From MTP4 sp052056915 (GTDB lineage Archaea > Halobacteriota > Methanosarcinia > Methanosarcinales > Methanosarcinaceae), in assembly GCF_052056915.1 (NCBI RefSeq), contig NZ_CP195119.1, forward strand, positions 248,001-312,000: DNA of 64,000 bases, written 5' to 3'. A model generated the notes under the pieces. The model worked only from the letters and a program-made list of their open reading frames with translations, searched no databases and was not told the DNA's origin. The position numbers were made by a program, and so were the translations under genes. The first letter of the stretch is position 1; every line of letters begins with the position of its first letter. This document shows, in pieces, positions 38,371 to 47,296 of the stretch.

Positions 38371-38851
38371 TTAATGTACTCTCATTCCTTTAAGATTTGC
38401 TCTCTGGCCCGCCAGCATCCCTTCTCTTCGTAATATTTTTCCCGCCTGCGATGCAATAGACTCCGTGATAGATTCCATGTAGTCTGTTGGGTCCAGCAGG
38501 TTTTCCGGTTTTTCTTCGGCAAACCAGTTGCCTCCCAGGTATTTTTCATTCGAGGTAGCCAGGTACTCTTTCCATAACTCAAAGTGGAGCATACTGGGGT
38601 TTTTATCTTTGAGTTTTGCAGAAAAGTCCTGAAATGCCTTCGACAAGCACATAATAGGTCGGGTTCCAGTAAGGCAGGATTTCAGGAGAAGTCATCATGC
38701 CGGTTTCTGCGACTATCCCGTCTTCGATAGAAACGACCTTCGTATTTTCAGGCGCATAAAGGTCAACACCGCAGTGGTGGCGATCTCCCCAGAAAGAACC
38801 CGGGTAACCTTTTTTTGGTATTTTTCCTGAAAGGGTCTTTTCAGGGTCCAT
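38371..38851 (-). pseudogene. M23-type peptidase, frameshifted and internally deleted
   Basis: Frame one, from ATG 38851, reads PKKGYPGSFWGDRHHCGVDL then APENTKVVSIEDGIVAETG and YYVLVEGISGLFCK, giving the first M23 zinc motif (HxxxD). It stops near 38603. A second frame, from about 38640, carries KDKNPSMLHFELWKEYL, the C-terminal HxE/HFEL block of the same family. The part between is missing and the frame has shifted, so the gene is broken. Such LytM-like peptidases cut peptidoglycan in bacteria. Methanosarcina lacks peptidoglycan, so the original role is unclear. Confidence 0.7.
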
Positions 38852-38961
38852 TTTACAAGGGTGTGTTTATCTTATGTTTTTGATTATTTTTTAATCGCAG
38901 TACTGCTAAAAAACAAGTTTTCTATCGCTGTTTTTTTATACCATTACTTACATATATACAA

Positions 38962-39654
38962 TTGGTCCATAGGGCTAGTCCCAAATGTATGAAGAAGACG
39001 TACGAAGTAGGTATTTGACTTAAATAAGTAGTAACTTGAGTAAGTAGTAACTTAACTGAGTAAGGACTTAAATAAGCATTAACTAACTGAGTACAGAACG
39101 AAACTACATTAAATTGGACTTTAAGTGAGTAAGTAAATTAAGTAAATAATTAAGTAAGTAAATTAAGTAAGTAAATTAAGTAAATAATTGAGTAAGTAAA
39201 TTAAGTAAGTAAATTGAGTAAATAATTAAGTAAGTAAATTAAGTAAGTAAATTAAGTAAATAATTGAGTAAGTAAATTAAGTAAGTAAATTGAGTAAATA
39301 ATTAAGTAAGTAAATTAAGTAAGTAAATTAAGTAAATAATTGAGTAAGTAAATTAAGTAAGTAAATTGAGTAAATAATTAAGTAAGTAAATTAAGTAAGT
39401 AAATTAAGTAAATAATTGAGTAAGTAAATTAAGTAAGTAAATTGAGTAAATAATTAAGTAAGTAAATTAAGTAAGTAAATTAAGTAAGTAAATTAAGTAA
39501 ATAATTAAGTAAGTAAATTAAGTAAATAATTAAGTAAGTAAATTAAGTAAATAATTGAGTAAGTAAATTAAGTAAATAATTGAGTAAGGACTAATGAGTA
39601 CAGAACTAAAATGCATTAAAACTACGTTAAATTGGGACCAAGCCTTATGGATCG
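38962..39654. repeat. Satellite array bounded by inverted repeats
   Basis: The core (about 39125-39595) is built from 12-13 bp words (AAGTAAGTAAATT, AAGTAAATAATT and GAG-variants) arranged in a 76-bp higher-order unit. ATTGAGTAAATA recurs at 39213, 39289, 39365 and 39441, exactly 76 bp apart. Related direct repeats GAGTACAGAACGAAA and GAGTACAGAACTAAA flank it (about 39092 and 39597). Outermost are inverted repeats: CCATAGGGCTAGTCCCAA at about 38967-38984 and, read in reverse complement from about 39651, CCATAAGGCTTGGTCCCAA. No coding frame or spacer-repeat pattern is present. Confidence 0.85.
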
Positions 39655-39672
39655 CCCTTTAAGGGTTTTTTC
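39654..39672 (+). terminator. Hairpin with T-run after the satellite
   Basis: CCCTTTAAGGG followed by TTTTTT directly abuts the right inverted repeat. It looks like a factor-independent terminator on the plus strand. Confidence 0.5.
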
Positions 39673-40190
39673 AGTACATTGATTCTTGGTTAAATCCTTT
39701 TAGTTTTAGAATGCAATTCCTTCACTATAATTCCTTCAGATTACCAGTTTTTCCTGTTTGTTTCAACTCGACGGAGCTTCCGGCTTATTTTTAGTTTTCA
39801 AAACTTCATACTTACAGACTGCATCTGCGGGTCTTGCCAAAAAAACGACAGTTTCTCCATTGAAGGATTTCTGTATGAATGCATCTATTTTTGACTTTCA
39901 GGAAAGATTTTGTAGATTTTCAGTGCATGGAAGATGTTTGATTTTTAAGTTTTCAATTTCCTTCTTTTAATTTGATATATTTATATAATATTAAGCGAAT
40001 CATTTTTATTACTTTATATGAAAATCAGGCTCATAGAAACCATTATTTCACGGAACCATTTTATGCACATGTGGAATATGGAGATGAGCCTGTGGACCTG
40101 TGAACAGTAGTTAAAGCATGAATAGTAAGCGTGAACTTTAGTTTGCGGGTAGTTTATCAGCATATACTGAATTTAGTTGGGGGGAAATGT
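39673..40190. other. Non-coding interval before DUF2173 gene
   Basis: AT-rich, no supported gene. TTGATATATTTATATAATAT at about 39970-39990 is a likely TATA region for the following gene. Confidence 0.4.
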
Positions 40191-40541
40191 ATGAACAGAA
40201 AAGAGTGCAACCTATCGTTAGATGAACTTCTCAAATTTGATGGCGTAATGGCAGCCGGGATTTTCAGTCCCGAAGGAAAGCTTGTGGATTACAAATCCAA
40301 AACCGATATGCCTGAAGCGATGGCCCGGATGACCGCCAAGTTCTGCGGAACCGTGAACATGACTTTCGATGCTCTTGCCAGTGCCTACACGGAGCTCTTT
40401 AAGATGAACTGGGTACCTCAGCATAACTGGATGTACAGCGGCGGCGACTGGACCGTTATGATCTCGGGCACACGGGGAGTCTTTGTCGAAAGCTCAAAGG
40501 CCGATATAGAGAAGCTCCTCAAGGCTCTCGGAATGTGTTAA
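40191..40541 (+). CDS. DUF2173 family protein (roadblock-like)
   Basis: A 116-residue protein from ATG 40191, preceded by GGGGGG (about 40179-40184), which selects this start over an in-frame GTG at 40131. Its sequence (LDELLKFDGVMAAGIFSPEG, then PEAMARMTAKFCGTVNMTFD and WTVMISGTRGVFVESSKADI) matches the DUF2173 family. This family has a roadblock/LC7-type fold often linked to small-GTPase or regulatory functions in archaea and bacteria. It is encoded alone and followed by an eight-copy 14-bp repeat. Confidence 0.85.
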   Translation: MNRKECNLSLDELLKFDGVMAAGIFSPEGKLVDYKSKTDMPEAMARMTAKFCGTVNMTFDALASAYTELFKMNWVPQHNWMYSGGDWTVMISGTRGVFVESSKADIEKLLKALGMC

Positions 40542-40569
40542 CACCTTTAATAGCATGCTCGTAAATAGC

Positions 40570-40681
40570 CTGATTAGCTAGCCCTGATTAGCTAGCCCTG
40601 ATTAGCTAGCCCTGATTAGCTAGCCCTGATTAGCTAGCCCTGATTAGCTAGCCCTGATTAGCTAGCCCTGATTAGCTAGCC
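40570..40681. repeat. Eight perfect copies of a 14-bp repeat
   Basis: CTGATTAGCTAGCC is repeated head to tail eight times without change from 40570 to 40681, immediately after the DUF2173 gene. Each unit contains the palindrome GCTAGC. There are no spacers. Confidence 0.95.
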
Positions 40682-40878
40682 CTTTTCAGGCAGATCTGCC
40701 CTTAAGGTTACGGTAGATGCCAGGTGCGGAGGAATATATGGGGCTTACGTGGTTGAACTGGGAAATCAATAGCATTAAACCTTCAACCTTCTAAGGCATA
40801 ACTTTGACTGAAACGTTTAATGAGCTTGATTTTGTAGCTCAGCTGCGCAGACCCTCAATAATAAAAAGCTTCTTCTAC

Positions 40879-41817
40879 TCAATCAGCCAGTAGCAATTTA
40901 ATTGCCCCGGCATTCGAAGAAGCTTTGATCTTCAAAGTAACATCCGATTCCCCATAGGCATCGTTGATATAATCGCTTCCTTCCCTGCCAAAACCGTCGG
41001 CTTCGACATGGCCCGGAGTTAGTAAGTCAACGTAAACTCCTGTTTCCCGGGGCAGTTTTAGGGTGATATCCCCGGTGTTTACTGATACTTCTATATCAGT
41101 ATCGCTGCTCCAGTTCCCGGAAAGGTCTGCGAGGATGATTCCGCTGTTAAGCTTCATCTCCATGTTGTTCAGGGAAGCATAACTGCCGGCAAGTTTTGCA
41201 TCGATGTTCCCGTTTACGGACTCTATCGTTAATGAAGACAAAGAAGGATAGTTTCCAGGCAGACCGAGCACGACATTCCCATTGGAGTTTGTAAGCTCCA
41301 GCTCTTCCAGCAGCGGCTGGTTTCCTGCGATTTCTGCTTCCATATTCCCGTTTCTGACGCTGAGCTCAAGTGTTTCCAGCGAAGAACTGTTTAGGGAAAG
41401 GACAGAATTTCCGTTCTCAAGCTCCGCCTTCAGAACCATTGGCAGCTCCTCGTTAAGGAGCAGGTCCCACTCGTTCCGGGCTCCGCTCCCACCTCCGCGT
41501 GCCTCTGGCTGCCGTACACTGAGTTCTCCCTGCCTATCCCGGACACCGTACTCGATTTCGGGCTTCCATTCCGCTACATTGTACCTGAATTCGGTATCCA
41601 GCAGCTCGTCCGAACCCCCGCTGATATTCATATCTCCGTTTATCATCTCGAGTTCCACATCTGCAGCTTCAGCGCCGTCAAGTCCAACCGTCCGGGACTC
41701 AACCTGCAGTTCTCCTGCCTCCATGCAGCCGCAACCCAGCAGCAGTACCGCCATGAGTGCCGTCAAGCTAAATATTAAAATAACCCGGGATGCCTTCCCT
41801 GAATCTCGTTTCCTCAT
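40879..41817 (-). CDS. Toast-rack/adhesin-like lipoprotein
   Basis: A 312-residue protein with a signal sequence (VILIFSLTALMAVLLLGCGC) ending in a cysteine suited to lipidation. The rest is a repetitive beta solenoid (LELSVRNGNMEAEI, LELTNSNGNVVLGL, LTIESVNGNIDAKL) of the toast-rack/DUF4097 type, with NGN and NSG turns. It is likely displayed on the outside of the cytoplasmic membrane. Its role is unknown; relatives occur near stress-responsive membrane proteins. A small membrane protein (42025-42180) is encoded about 210 bp upstream on the same strand. Confidence 0.8.
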   Translation of the reverse strand: MRKRDSGKASRVILIFSLTALMAVLLLGCGCMEAGELQVESRTVGLDGAEAADVELEMINGDMNISGGSDELLDTEFRYNVAEWKPEIEYGVRDRQGELSVRQPEARGGGSGARNEWDLLLNEELPMVLKAELENGNSVLSLNSSSLETLELSVRNGNMEAEIAGNQPLLEELELTNSNGNVVLGLPGNYPSLSSLTIESVNGNIDAKLAGSYASLNNMEMKLNSGIILADLSGNWSSDTDIEVSVNTGDITLKLPRETGVYVDLLTPGHVEADGFGREGSDYINDAYGESDVTLKIKASSNAGAIKLLLAD

Positions 41818-41828
41818 TCCTTATCCTC

Positions 41829-41900
41829 TTCCGTAACCCATTATGTTCCGTAACCCATTATGTTCCGTAACCCATTATGTTCCACAATTCATCATGTTCC
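41829..41900. repeat. 17-bp tandem repeat upstream of lipoprotein gene
   Basis: TTCCGTAACCCATTATG at 41829-41845, 41846-41862 and 41863-41879, then a degraded copy at 41880-41896. It lies between the small membrane protein and the lipoprotein start, where it might affect expression. Confidence 0.85.
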
Positions 41901-42024
41901 TTGAATTCTCTATGACCTTCAAATTCAAATCATTATGTTCCCCGGACCCTTAATGTTTCTCTAACTAATTATGATTCTTAACCCTTTATTCTTCATGCAA
42001 TTTCGTTTTTGAAAATATTTCATT

Positions 42025-42180
42025 TTACTGCTTTTTTGACCCCTGGATTAAAAGGACCAGTCCCAGGATACCAAGGACTCCTCCCCCAACAAATCTGGCT
42101 GTAAAATCCGACATTGTCAGAAAAACCCATATCGCTATGATCAGCAGTATCGCCCCGACGATAACTTTCCCGGTATCCAT
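42025..42180 (-). CDS. Small two-helix membrane protein
   Basis: A 51-residue protein, MDTGKVIVGAILLIIAIWVF at the start and FVGGGVLGILGLVLLIQG near the end, so two membrane helices with a short linker (TMSDFTARF) and a basic tail. GAGGAGGAGA sits a few bases before ATG 42180, a strong ribosome binding site, which argues for a real gene despite its size. Function unknown; it may act with the lipoprotein downstream. Confidence 0.75.
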   Translation of the reverse strand: MDTGKVIVGAILLIIAIWVFLTMSDFTARFVGGGVLGILGLVLLIQGSKKQ

Positions 42181-42517
42181 TTGTCTCCTCCTCTATTCGT
42201 TGTCAGGATATTTTATGTAATTGAATATATATTATCACGTTAATATATATTATAACCCTAATCAATGTTTTATCCGGAAAAATTTGAGGTAGATCAATGG
42301 AAGTAGAAAAGGAATGGTTTGAAATCAAAAACGAAGAAGTGTATCTTTTACGAAGAACTGTGTCGTTTCGGGCCTAAAATACGATAAGATGCCGGATTTG
42401 ATCCAGATCTATAAAATTTGATCCGGACTTACAGAAAAGGGGTTCAGGAATGAAATTATGCTTAACTAAAGTAAAACAATTCCTTTTTGCCTGACGTCCG
42501 GGTCATTTCCTTATACC
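42181..42517. other. Non-coding interval
   Basis: The interval is AT-rich with TATATATTATCACG motifs. A 26-codon frame at 42298 (MEVEKEWFEIKNEEVYLLRR) has a good ribosome binding site (GAGGTAGA) but stops early and looks like the 5' stump of a lost gene. Confidence 0.4.
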
Positions 42518-44473
42518 TTATAAGCTGGTTTCCCCGAATCCGATCTTGAACTCCGTTCCCGCTTCTCTTTCAAGCTCGATATCGCCTTCGATTTGCTCTA
42601 CCAGGGTGTTTACGAGCTGGAGCCCGAGGGATGTGGCATCCCTAAAATCGAACTCCTCCGGCAGGCCCACACCGTCGTCAGAAACGATAAGCATAAACTG
42701 ATGGTCATGGTCATTTTCGGCCCTCTGGAGTTTGACCCGGATTTCCCCGTTTCTTCCGTCGGGAAAAGCGTGCTTTAAGGAGTTGGAAACAAGTTCATTG
42801 ACGATGATCCCCAGGGGAATTGCAGTGTCCATTCCAAGGGATACATTCTCCAGGTCCAGCTGTAAATGGATCTCTTCATTTCCCACTTTGTAGGACCTGA
42901 GAAGGTCCGTTGCCAGTTTCCGGATATATGCTGTAAAATCAAGGGTTTCCAGGTTCCCGTTTTCTCTTGTTTTGTAGAGTTCCTCGTGGATCAGGGACAT
43001 TGAAACCACGCGGTTCTGGCTGTCCCGGAAGGCTTCCATGACCTTCTCGTCGCTGAATTGTTCTGCCTGAAGGCTGAGCAGGGAAGAGATCACCTGGAGG
43101 TTGTTTTTAATCCTGTGATGAATTTCTTTTTTGCGGATTTTCTCGGTTTTCAGGAGGGCTTCTTCCGCTTTTTTTCGTTCGGTGATGTCGAGCAGCACGC
43201 CCACTATTCCAATTATTTCCCCGGCGACATTACTGTAGGTGGCCTTGTGGGCAATAAAGTCCCTTACTTTGCCGTCTCCGGCACACTTTATCCTTATTTC
43301 ATGGGGCAGGCTTTTTCCTTCTTTCAAAAGCATCCGGTCAAAACGTTCGGAGATCTGGACCATTTCCTCCGAGAACTCCTGCTTGAAATTATACATTGAG
43401 TGCCCTATGACTTCTTCTTTAGGAAGCCCGAGGAGGTATCCGGCGAACATCTCATTGCAGCCCTGGTAGATGTAGTCCAGGTTCCTGTAAAATACGGGAG
43501 CAGGGATTGCGTCAAGAAATGCTTCCAGGAAATTTACGTTATTTTGAAGGGCTCTTTCAACCTGCTTGCGCCCGGAAATTTCCCTGGAGAGCATTTCGTT
43601 TGTTTTTGTAAGTTCGGATGTCCTATCCCTTACAAGTTCTTCAAGGTGTTCCCGGTGCCGCTTCAGCTCTTCTTCCGCACGCATGCGTTCGATTTTTTCT
43701 GCAAGCAAAAAAGCCACCGAACTGAGGAGATATGCGTCTTCCTCGGTAAACTTTCTTTTTTTCCCGCTGTGGGCGCCCAGCACTCCGAAGGGTTTTTCCT
43801 TGCTGCCTATAAGGACGCTCATCCCGCTGACAACCCCGTGCTCTTTCAGGATTCCAGGAGCCTTGAAGCGCTTTTCCTCTTCAAGGTTTTCCACAATTAC
43901 CGGTTTGTTTGTGAGAAGGGTATACCCGGCCTGAGATTCCTTTTTTCCTTCGACAACGGCTTTTCCGACAAATCCGGGCTTCCACCCGACCCCGGCCCTG
44001 AGCAGCAGGTTCCCGTCGGGCAGGAGTTTCAGAATCTTGCAGTATTCGAGTTCCAGGGTCCGGGCAAGCAGCTTTACGCTTTCGTCCATGAAGCCCTGAA
44101 GACTTTCGCAGGTAAGGGCCATCATGCCCATTTTATGGAGCATCTCATGCTGTTTTTCTTTGATGCGGAGCTTTTCCTGCATCTCTTTCTGGGGGGTGAT
44201 GTCGAATCCGTAGATGTTTACGTACTCTTCTCCGTTCAGGGGGTGGAAAGCGACAAGGTATATCCTGTCTCCTGCTTTGACTTCCAGTTTTTCCGGGCTG
44301 TTCCTGGAAATCACTTCCTGAACCACGCTTCCGATGGAGGACGGCAGTTCTTTCCCTACCCCAACGCCCCACTCGTGCAGCAGGGGGTCGCTTGCCCTGT
44401 TCGCGTAAATGAGCCTTCCGCTTCTCCCAGCGCGGAGCACCGGATTTGGGTTTTTCGATGGAAATTGCTCCAT
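42518..44473 (-). CDS. PAS-GAF-PAS sensor histidine kinase (HisKA_2)
   Basis: A soluble 651-residue kinase. A degenerate PAS domain (residues 1-95, PNPVLRAGRSGRLIYANRAS) is followed by a GAF domain (about 115-270, with LLRAGVGWKPGFVGKAVVEG and PFGVLGAHSGKKRKF), a coiled coil and a second PAS (about 315-440). A HisKA_2 box with EIHHRIKNNLQV and an ATPase domain with IPLGIIVNELVSNSLKHAF and a DDGVGLPE-type G1 box complete it. The kinase core is very similar to that of the membrane kinase at 5979. No receiver gene is adjacent, so it may signal to the orphan receiver at 10169. It contains no membrane helix, so it senses an internal signal. Confidence 0.92.
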   Translation of the reverse strand: MEQFPSKNPNPVLRAGRSGRLIYANRASDPLLHEWGVGVGKELPSSIGSVVQEVISRNSPEKLEVKAGDRIYLVAFHPLNGEEYVNIYGFDITPQKEMQEKLRIKEKQHEMLHKMGMMALTCESLQGFMDESVKLLARTLELEYCKILKLLPDGNLLLRAGVGWKPGFVGKAVVEGKKESQAGYTLLTNKPVIVENLEEEKRFKAPGILKEHGVVSGMSVLIGSKEKPFGVLGAHSGKKRKFTEEDAYLLSSVAFLLAEKIERMRAEEELKRHREHLEELVRDRTSELTKTNEMLSREISGRKQVERALQNNVNFLEAFLDAIPAPVFYRNLDYIYQGCNEMFAGYLLGLPKEEVIGHSMYNFKQEFSEEMVQISERFDRMLLKEGKSLPHEIRIKCAGDGKVRDFIAHKATYSNVAGEIIGIVGVLLDITERKKAEEALLKTEKIRKKEIHHRIKNNLQVISSLLSLQAEQFSDEKVMEAFRDSQNRVVSMSLIHEELYKTRENGNLETLDFTAYIRKLATDLLRSYKVGNEEIHLQLDLENVSLGMDTAIPLGIIVNELVSNSLKHAFPDGRNGEIRVKLQRAENDHDHQFMLIVSDDGVGLPEEFDFRDATSLGLQLVNTLVEQIEGDIELEREAGTEFKIGFGETSL

Positions 44474-44892
44474 TATCGTTATCCTATTTTTCCTCTTCAG
44501 GCCGCCAACCCCTTTAAAGTCCTCTCAACCCCGGAAATATTGTTGTACGTAGCATCTACCTGAACCCCGATGCCTTATTTTCGCAGTCCGATAATCAATA
44601 ATTTCCCATAACCCGGTCCTATTGTGCGTATATATTATGTGCATATTGTGTGCAGAATAAGTTTGAAGAAATGTCTTTTGAATTATTGGCTGATCCCGTA
44701 TTCTTGCTCACGTTATATATATTTTCACACTTATAATTTTTATATGAGGGATCTTAATAAGATATCTCCCCGACCTCTCTAAATGTGTGTTTCTTTTATG
44801 CTTTTATAATTTTCGGAACTACTGTCCATATCCAAAATTACATAATAGAATGATAACCATATATGCAATGTAAATAACAGAATCTGGAGGGT
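44474..44892. other. Divergent promoter region
   Basis: No gene. ACGTTATATATATTTTCACA at about 44708-44727 and a further AT-rich stretch before 44893 are likely promoter elements for rubrerythrin. Nothing else is recognised. Confidence 0.4.
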
Positions 44893-45390
44893 ATGAATAC
44901 GAGCACGACCGATAACTTGGAGGAAGCCTTTGCCGGGGAGTCCATGGCAAACAGGAAATACCTGGCTTTTGCAAAGAAAGCCGATGAAGAAGGTTTAAAA
45001 CAGGTTGCCAAACTTTTCAGGGCCGCGGCTGCTGCAGAAACGGTACACGCCCACAACCACCTTGAAGTCCTGGAGGAAATCAAAAGTACCGGGGAAAACC
45101 TGAAGTGGGCGATTGAGGGTGAAACTTTCGAATTCAAAGAGATGTATCCTGCCTATATTGAGGAAGCGAAAAAGGAAGGAAACAAAGATGCTGCCTGGAG
45201 TTTCAACCTGGCAAACCAGGTTGAGCAGATCCACGCAGGACTCTACAAAAAAGCCCTTGATAATCTTGGCAGCAATGAGGAAGTCGATTACTACGTCTGC
45301 AAGGTCTGCGGAAATACCGTGGAAAATGAACCTTCCGGAAAATGTCCGATCTGTGGAGCACCCCCATCCGAGTTTGAAAAAGTAGACTGA
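44893..45390 (+). CDS. Rubrerythrin
   Basis: A 165-residue peroxide-reducing non-heme iron protein. The N-terminal four-helix bundle carries the di-iron ligands (NLEEAFAGESMANRKY, AAAAAETVHAHNHLE, and the second pair around YIEEAKKEGN and VEQIHAGLYKKAL). The C-terminal rubredoxin-like domain has CKVCGNTV and CPICGAPPSEFE. It reduces hydrogen peroxide in the anaerobic cytoplasm, using electrons from rubredoxin; a candidate partner is encoded at 3866. GGAGG immediately precedes ATG 44893. It is transcribed alone. Confidence 0.95.
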   Translation: MNTSTTDNLEEAFAGESMANRKYLAFAKKADEEGLKQVAKLFRAAAAAETVHAHNHLEVLEEIKSTGENLKWAIEGETFEFKEMYPAYIEEAKKEGNKDAAWSFNLANQVEQIHAGLYKKALDNLGSNEEVDYYVCKVCGNTVENEPSGKCPICGAPPSEFEKVD

Positions 45391-45755
45391 ATAATCCGGA
45401 TTTCCGGGTCTCTTCAACTTTTTGCGGAAAGCTTTAATTTTAGGGAATTTCTTTCTGTTTCATGCTGTTGAAGAGAGCCCTGCCCTAATTTTTCCTTTTG
45501 CTTTTTCCTTTTGCTTTTTCTGCTTCACTTTTATGCTTTACTTTTCGACTTCGCTTTTTCGCTTCATTTTTGGGAAGGAAAAACCAATGGACTGGTTACA
45601 GGTAAATATTTCCTCACCCTCTAACCTAAAACACCTCAAAATATATTTACTATATAGTTTATTTGGACAATCTATATAAATAAGATCGGCTATTATGTAT
45701 ATGTGCAAAACTCAATACTTTACAAAAGAACTAACTATAAAAGAGGTGATAAAAA
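45391..45755. other. Non-coding interval
   Basis: A pyrimidine-rich low-complexity patch (TTTTCCTTTTGC words, about 45485-45570) is followed by an AT-rich promoter zone with ATATATTTACTATATAGTTT. No gene is seen. Confidence 0.4.
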
Positions 45756-45968
45756 ATGGAAAAACTCAGAAATTTAATTATAGAAAATGTAGCAATGTTC
45801 AGGGAAGCATTTCCGACAAGGTCCTGCCCAAGCCCGGATCTGATTTCAGCAATTTCGCATGACCACCCGTTTACCTACGGTCAGGTTGAAAACGAGATTG
45901 AGAAGATGGTCCATGAAGGGGTCCTTGAAGCAGAATTCTCCGACAGCTACAGTGTAAAACTCGGCTAA
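45756..45968 (+). CDS. Small conserved-looking protein, winged-helix-like
   Basis: A 70-residue protein (RNLIIENVAMFREAFPTRSC, then FTYGQVENEIEKMVHEGVLE and SYSVKLG). The order helix, helix, helix, short beta hairpin could be a minimal winged helix. AGAGGTGATAAAAA before ATG 45756 is an ideal ribosome binding site. It is monocistronic with a strong TATA region upstream. No family is recognised. Confidence 0.7.
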   Translation: MEKLRNLIIENVAMFREAFPTRSCPSPDLISAISHDHPFTYGQVENEIEKMVHEGVLEAEFSDSYSVKLG

Positions 45969-46480
45969 GGAAATTACTTAGAAGTGAATCGCCTGATAAA
46001 TAAATTGTTTAGTGAATTGCCTTTTTTCCGTGCATTCCGTAACATTGATTAGAGACGAGAAATTGCTTTCTCTTCCCCACACCTTTTTGTCCCTATTTCG
46101 AGGATACAGAACAGCCGCCTTGAGTAATTGTCCATGAGCACCTATTAATGGACAGATCCCTAAATACAGAGCTTTTTTGTCTGGCTTTTACCGTCGCGGA
46201 GACATCAACCTGCATACCTGCACCACTTCTTACTAAATATAATTTTAAAATTATTTCTGTATAAAAAATTTTATCTAGGAATACTTCATTATTCTTCTTA
46301 TGGTAAAGTTAGTCAGAACTCTTGCAAGCTCACTATTGCTAGGGCTATTTCTGGTGTTTGCCATGTTATTTATAGATACATACCCCCTTCCGTAAAGTTA
46401 GCCATCGGCTTACAGTTTCTTTTCCTCTTCCCTCTTAGCGTCAGCTGATCATGTAAATTGCCCATTTTCCATCGAATTTT
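45969..46480. other. Mostly non-coding interval
   Basis: About 510 bp with only one possible tiny gene (46300-46395). No repeats or clear hairpins are seen. Confidence 0.35.
46300..46395 (+). CDS. Possible 31-residue membrane or signal peptide ORF
   Basis: ATG 46300 opens a 31-codon frame: two basic residues, then a hydrophobic helix (LASSLLLGLFLVFAMLF) and IDTYPLP before TAA. The composition is that of a small membrane protein, but no clear ribosome binding site is visible. It could be chance or the stump of a secreted-protein gene. Confidence 0.25.
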   Translation: MVKLVRTLASSLLLGLFLVFAMLFIDTYPLP

Positions 46481-47287
46481 TCACTCTTCAACGATTTCCA
46501 GGAGCGGACATTTCCCGTAAGCCCCTTTTTTCTTATAATGCCTTTTGGCATGTTCCACGAGCAGGGCATGATATTCCTGATATACGACCGGATCTTCGGG
46601 CAGGTTTTCTTCAAAGAGGGCCTTAATTTCGCCGTATTTTGCCTTTTCCCCGACCAGGCTCAGGTTAGCTGTTATCCTTCTGGTGTAGGCGTCAACGACA
46701 AACGAGGGCTGATTGAAGGCGTAGAGGAGGATCGAATCGGCAGTTTCGGCCCCCACGCCCTTTAAGGAGAGGAGCTCTTCCCGGGATGGAATTCTTTGGA
46801 TAATTTCAACGGATCTTTCAGGGGGTCTTTCCTGCAGCTCCGAGAACCATTCGGCAAGGATTTTCAGGCGTCCTGCTTTCTGGTTGTAGTAGCCGGCGGG
46901 TTTGATGGCTTCCTTCAGGGTTTCAGGGTCAAGCTTGAGGATTCCTTCGGGGGAAAGGGCTTTTAGCCGTTTGAGGTTGAGGAGAGCCGTTTCGACCTGG
47001 GGCCAGCTTGTGTTCTGGGTGAGCAGGGCTCCGCAGATTATTTCAAACTGCTGTGTGTGGTTCCGGGGGTAGGTATAGTCTCCGGGGTGGTATCCCTGTA
47101 CTGAACCGGTTTTTGTGGGGTTGGACCCGCCTTTGGCGTGGAGTTCTGTCAGGGGCCACCAGCCCTGGGGACCGTATGCGTCCAGCAGGTAGTTGTAAAT
47201 TTTTTTGATGATGGTTTTTCGGAAATTTCCTTCCCGAATGCTTGAATTGCTTTCATGACTGCTGGTTTTCTGGATTTTCATTTTCAT
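46481..47287 (-). CDS. Endonuclease III-like DNA glycosylase (HhH-GPD)
   Basis: A 268-residue protein from ATG 47287 with GGGTG just upstream; an in-frame GTG at 47296 is an alternative. It has the HhH-GPD core: FEIICGALLTQNTSWPQVET, the hairpin LSLKGVGAETADSILLYAF, and the catalytic aspartate in VVDAYTRR. The Fe-S cluster cysteines of EndoIII are missing (only GKCPLL remains), and the hairpin lacks the EndoIII lysine. It is therefore closer to Mpg-II/MAG-like or EndoIII-related glycosylases that remove alkylated or mismatched bases. The first 40 residues are polar and probably disordered. Confidence 0.85.
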   Translation of the reverse strand: MKMKIQKTSSHESNSSIREGNFRKTIIKKIYNYLLDAYGPQGWWPLTELHAKGGSNPTKTGSVQGYHPGDYTYPRNHTQQFEIICGALLTQNTSWPQVETALLNLKRLKALSPEGILKLDPETLKEAIKPAGYYNQKAGRLKILAEWFSELQERPPERSVEIIQRIPSREELLSLKGVGAETADSILLYAFNQPSFVVDAYTRRITANLSLVGEKAKYGEIKALFEENLPEDPVVYQEYHALLVEHAKRHYKKKGAYGKCPLLEIVEE

Positions 47288-47296
47288 TTCTGGCAC

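Noticed and set aside
38962..39654. A CRISPR array
   Set aside because: The repeats are contiguous 12-13 bp words in 76-bp units with no unique spacers, and no cas gene is nearby.
40570..40681. A CRISPR array or integrase attachment array
   Set aside because: Units are 14 bp, perfect and without spacers. No integrase gene is present.
43400..44563. A 387-codon open frame on the plus strand
   Set aside because: It is antisense to the PAS-GAF-PAS kinase, has Cys/Phe/His-rich unnatural composition and no ribosome binding site. It is a shadow of the kinase gene.
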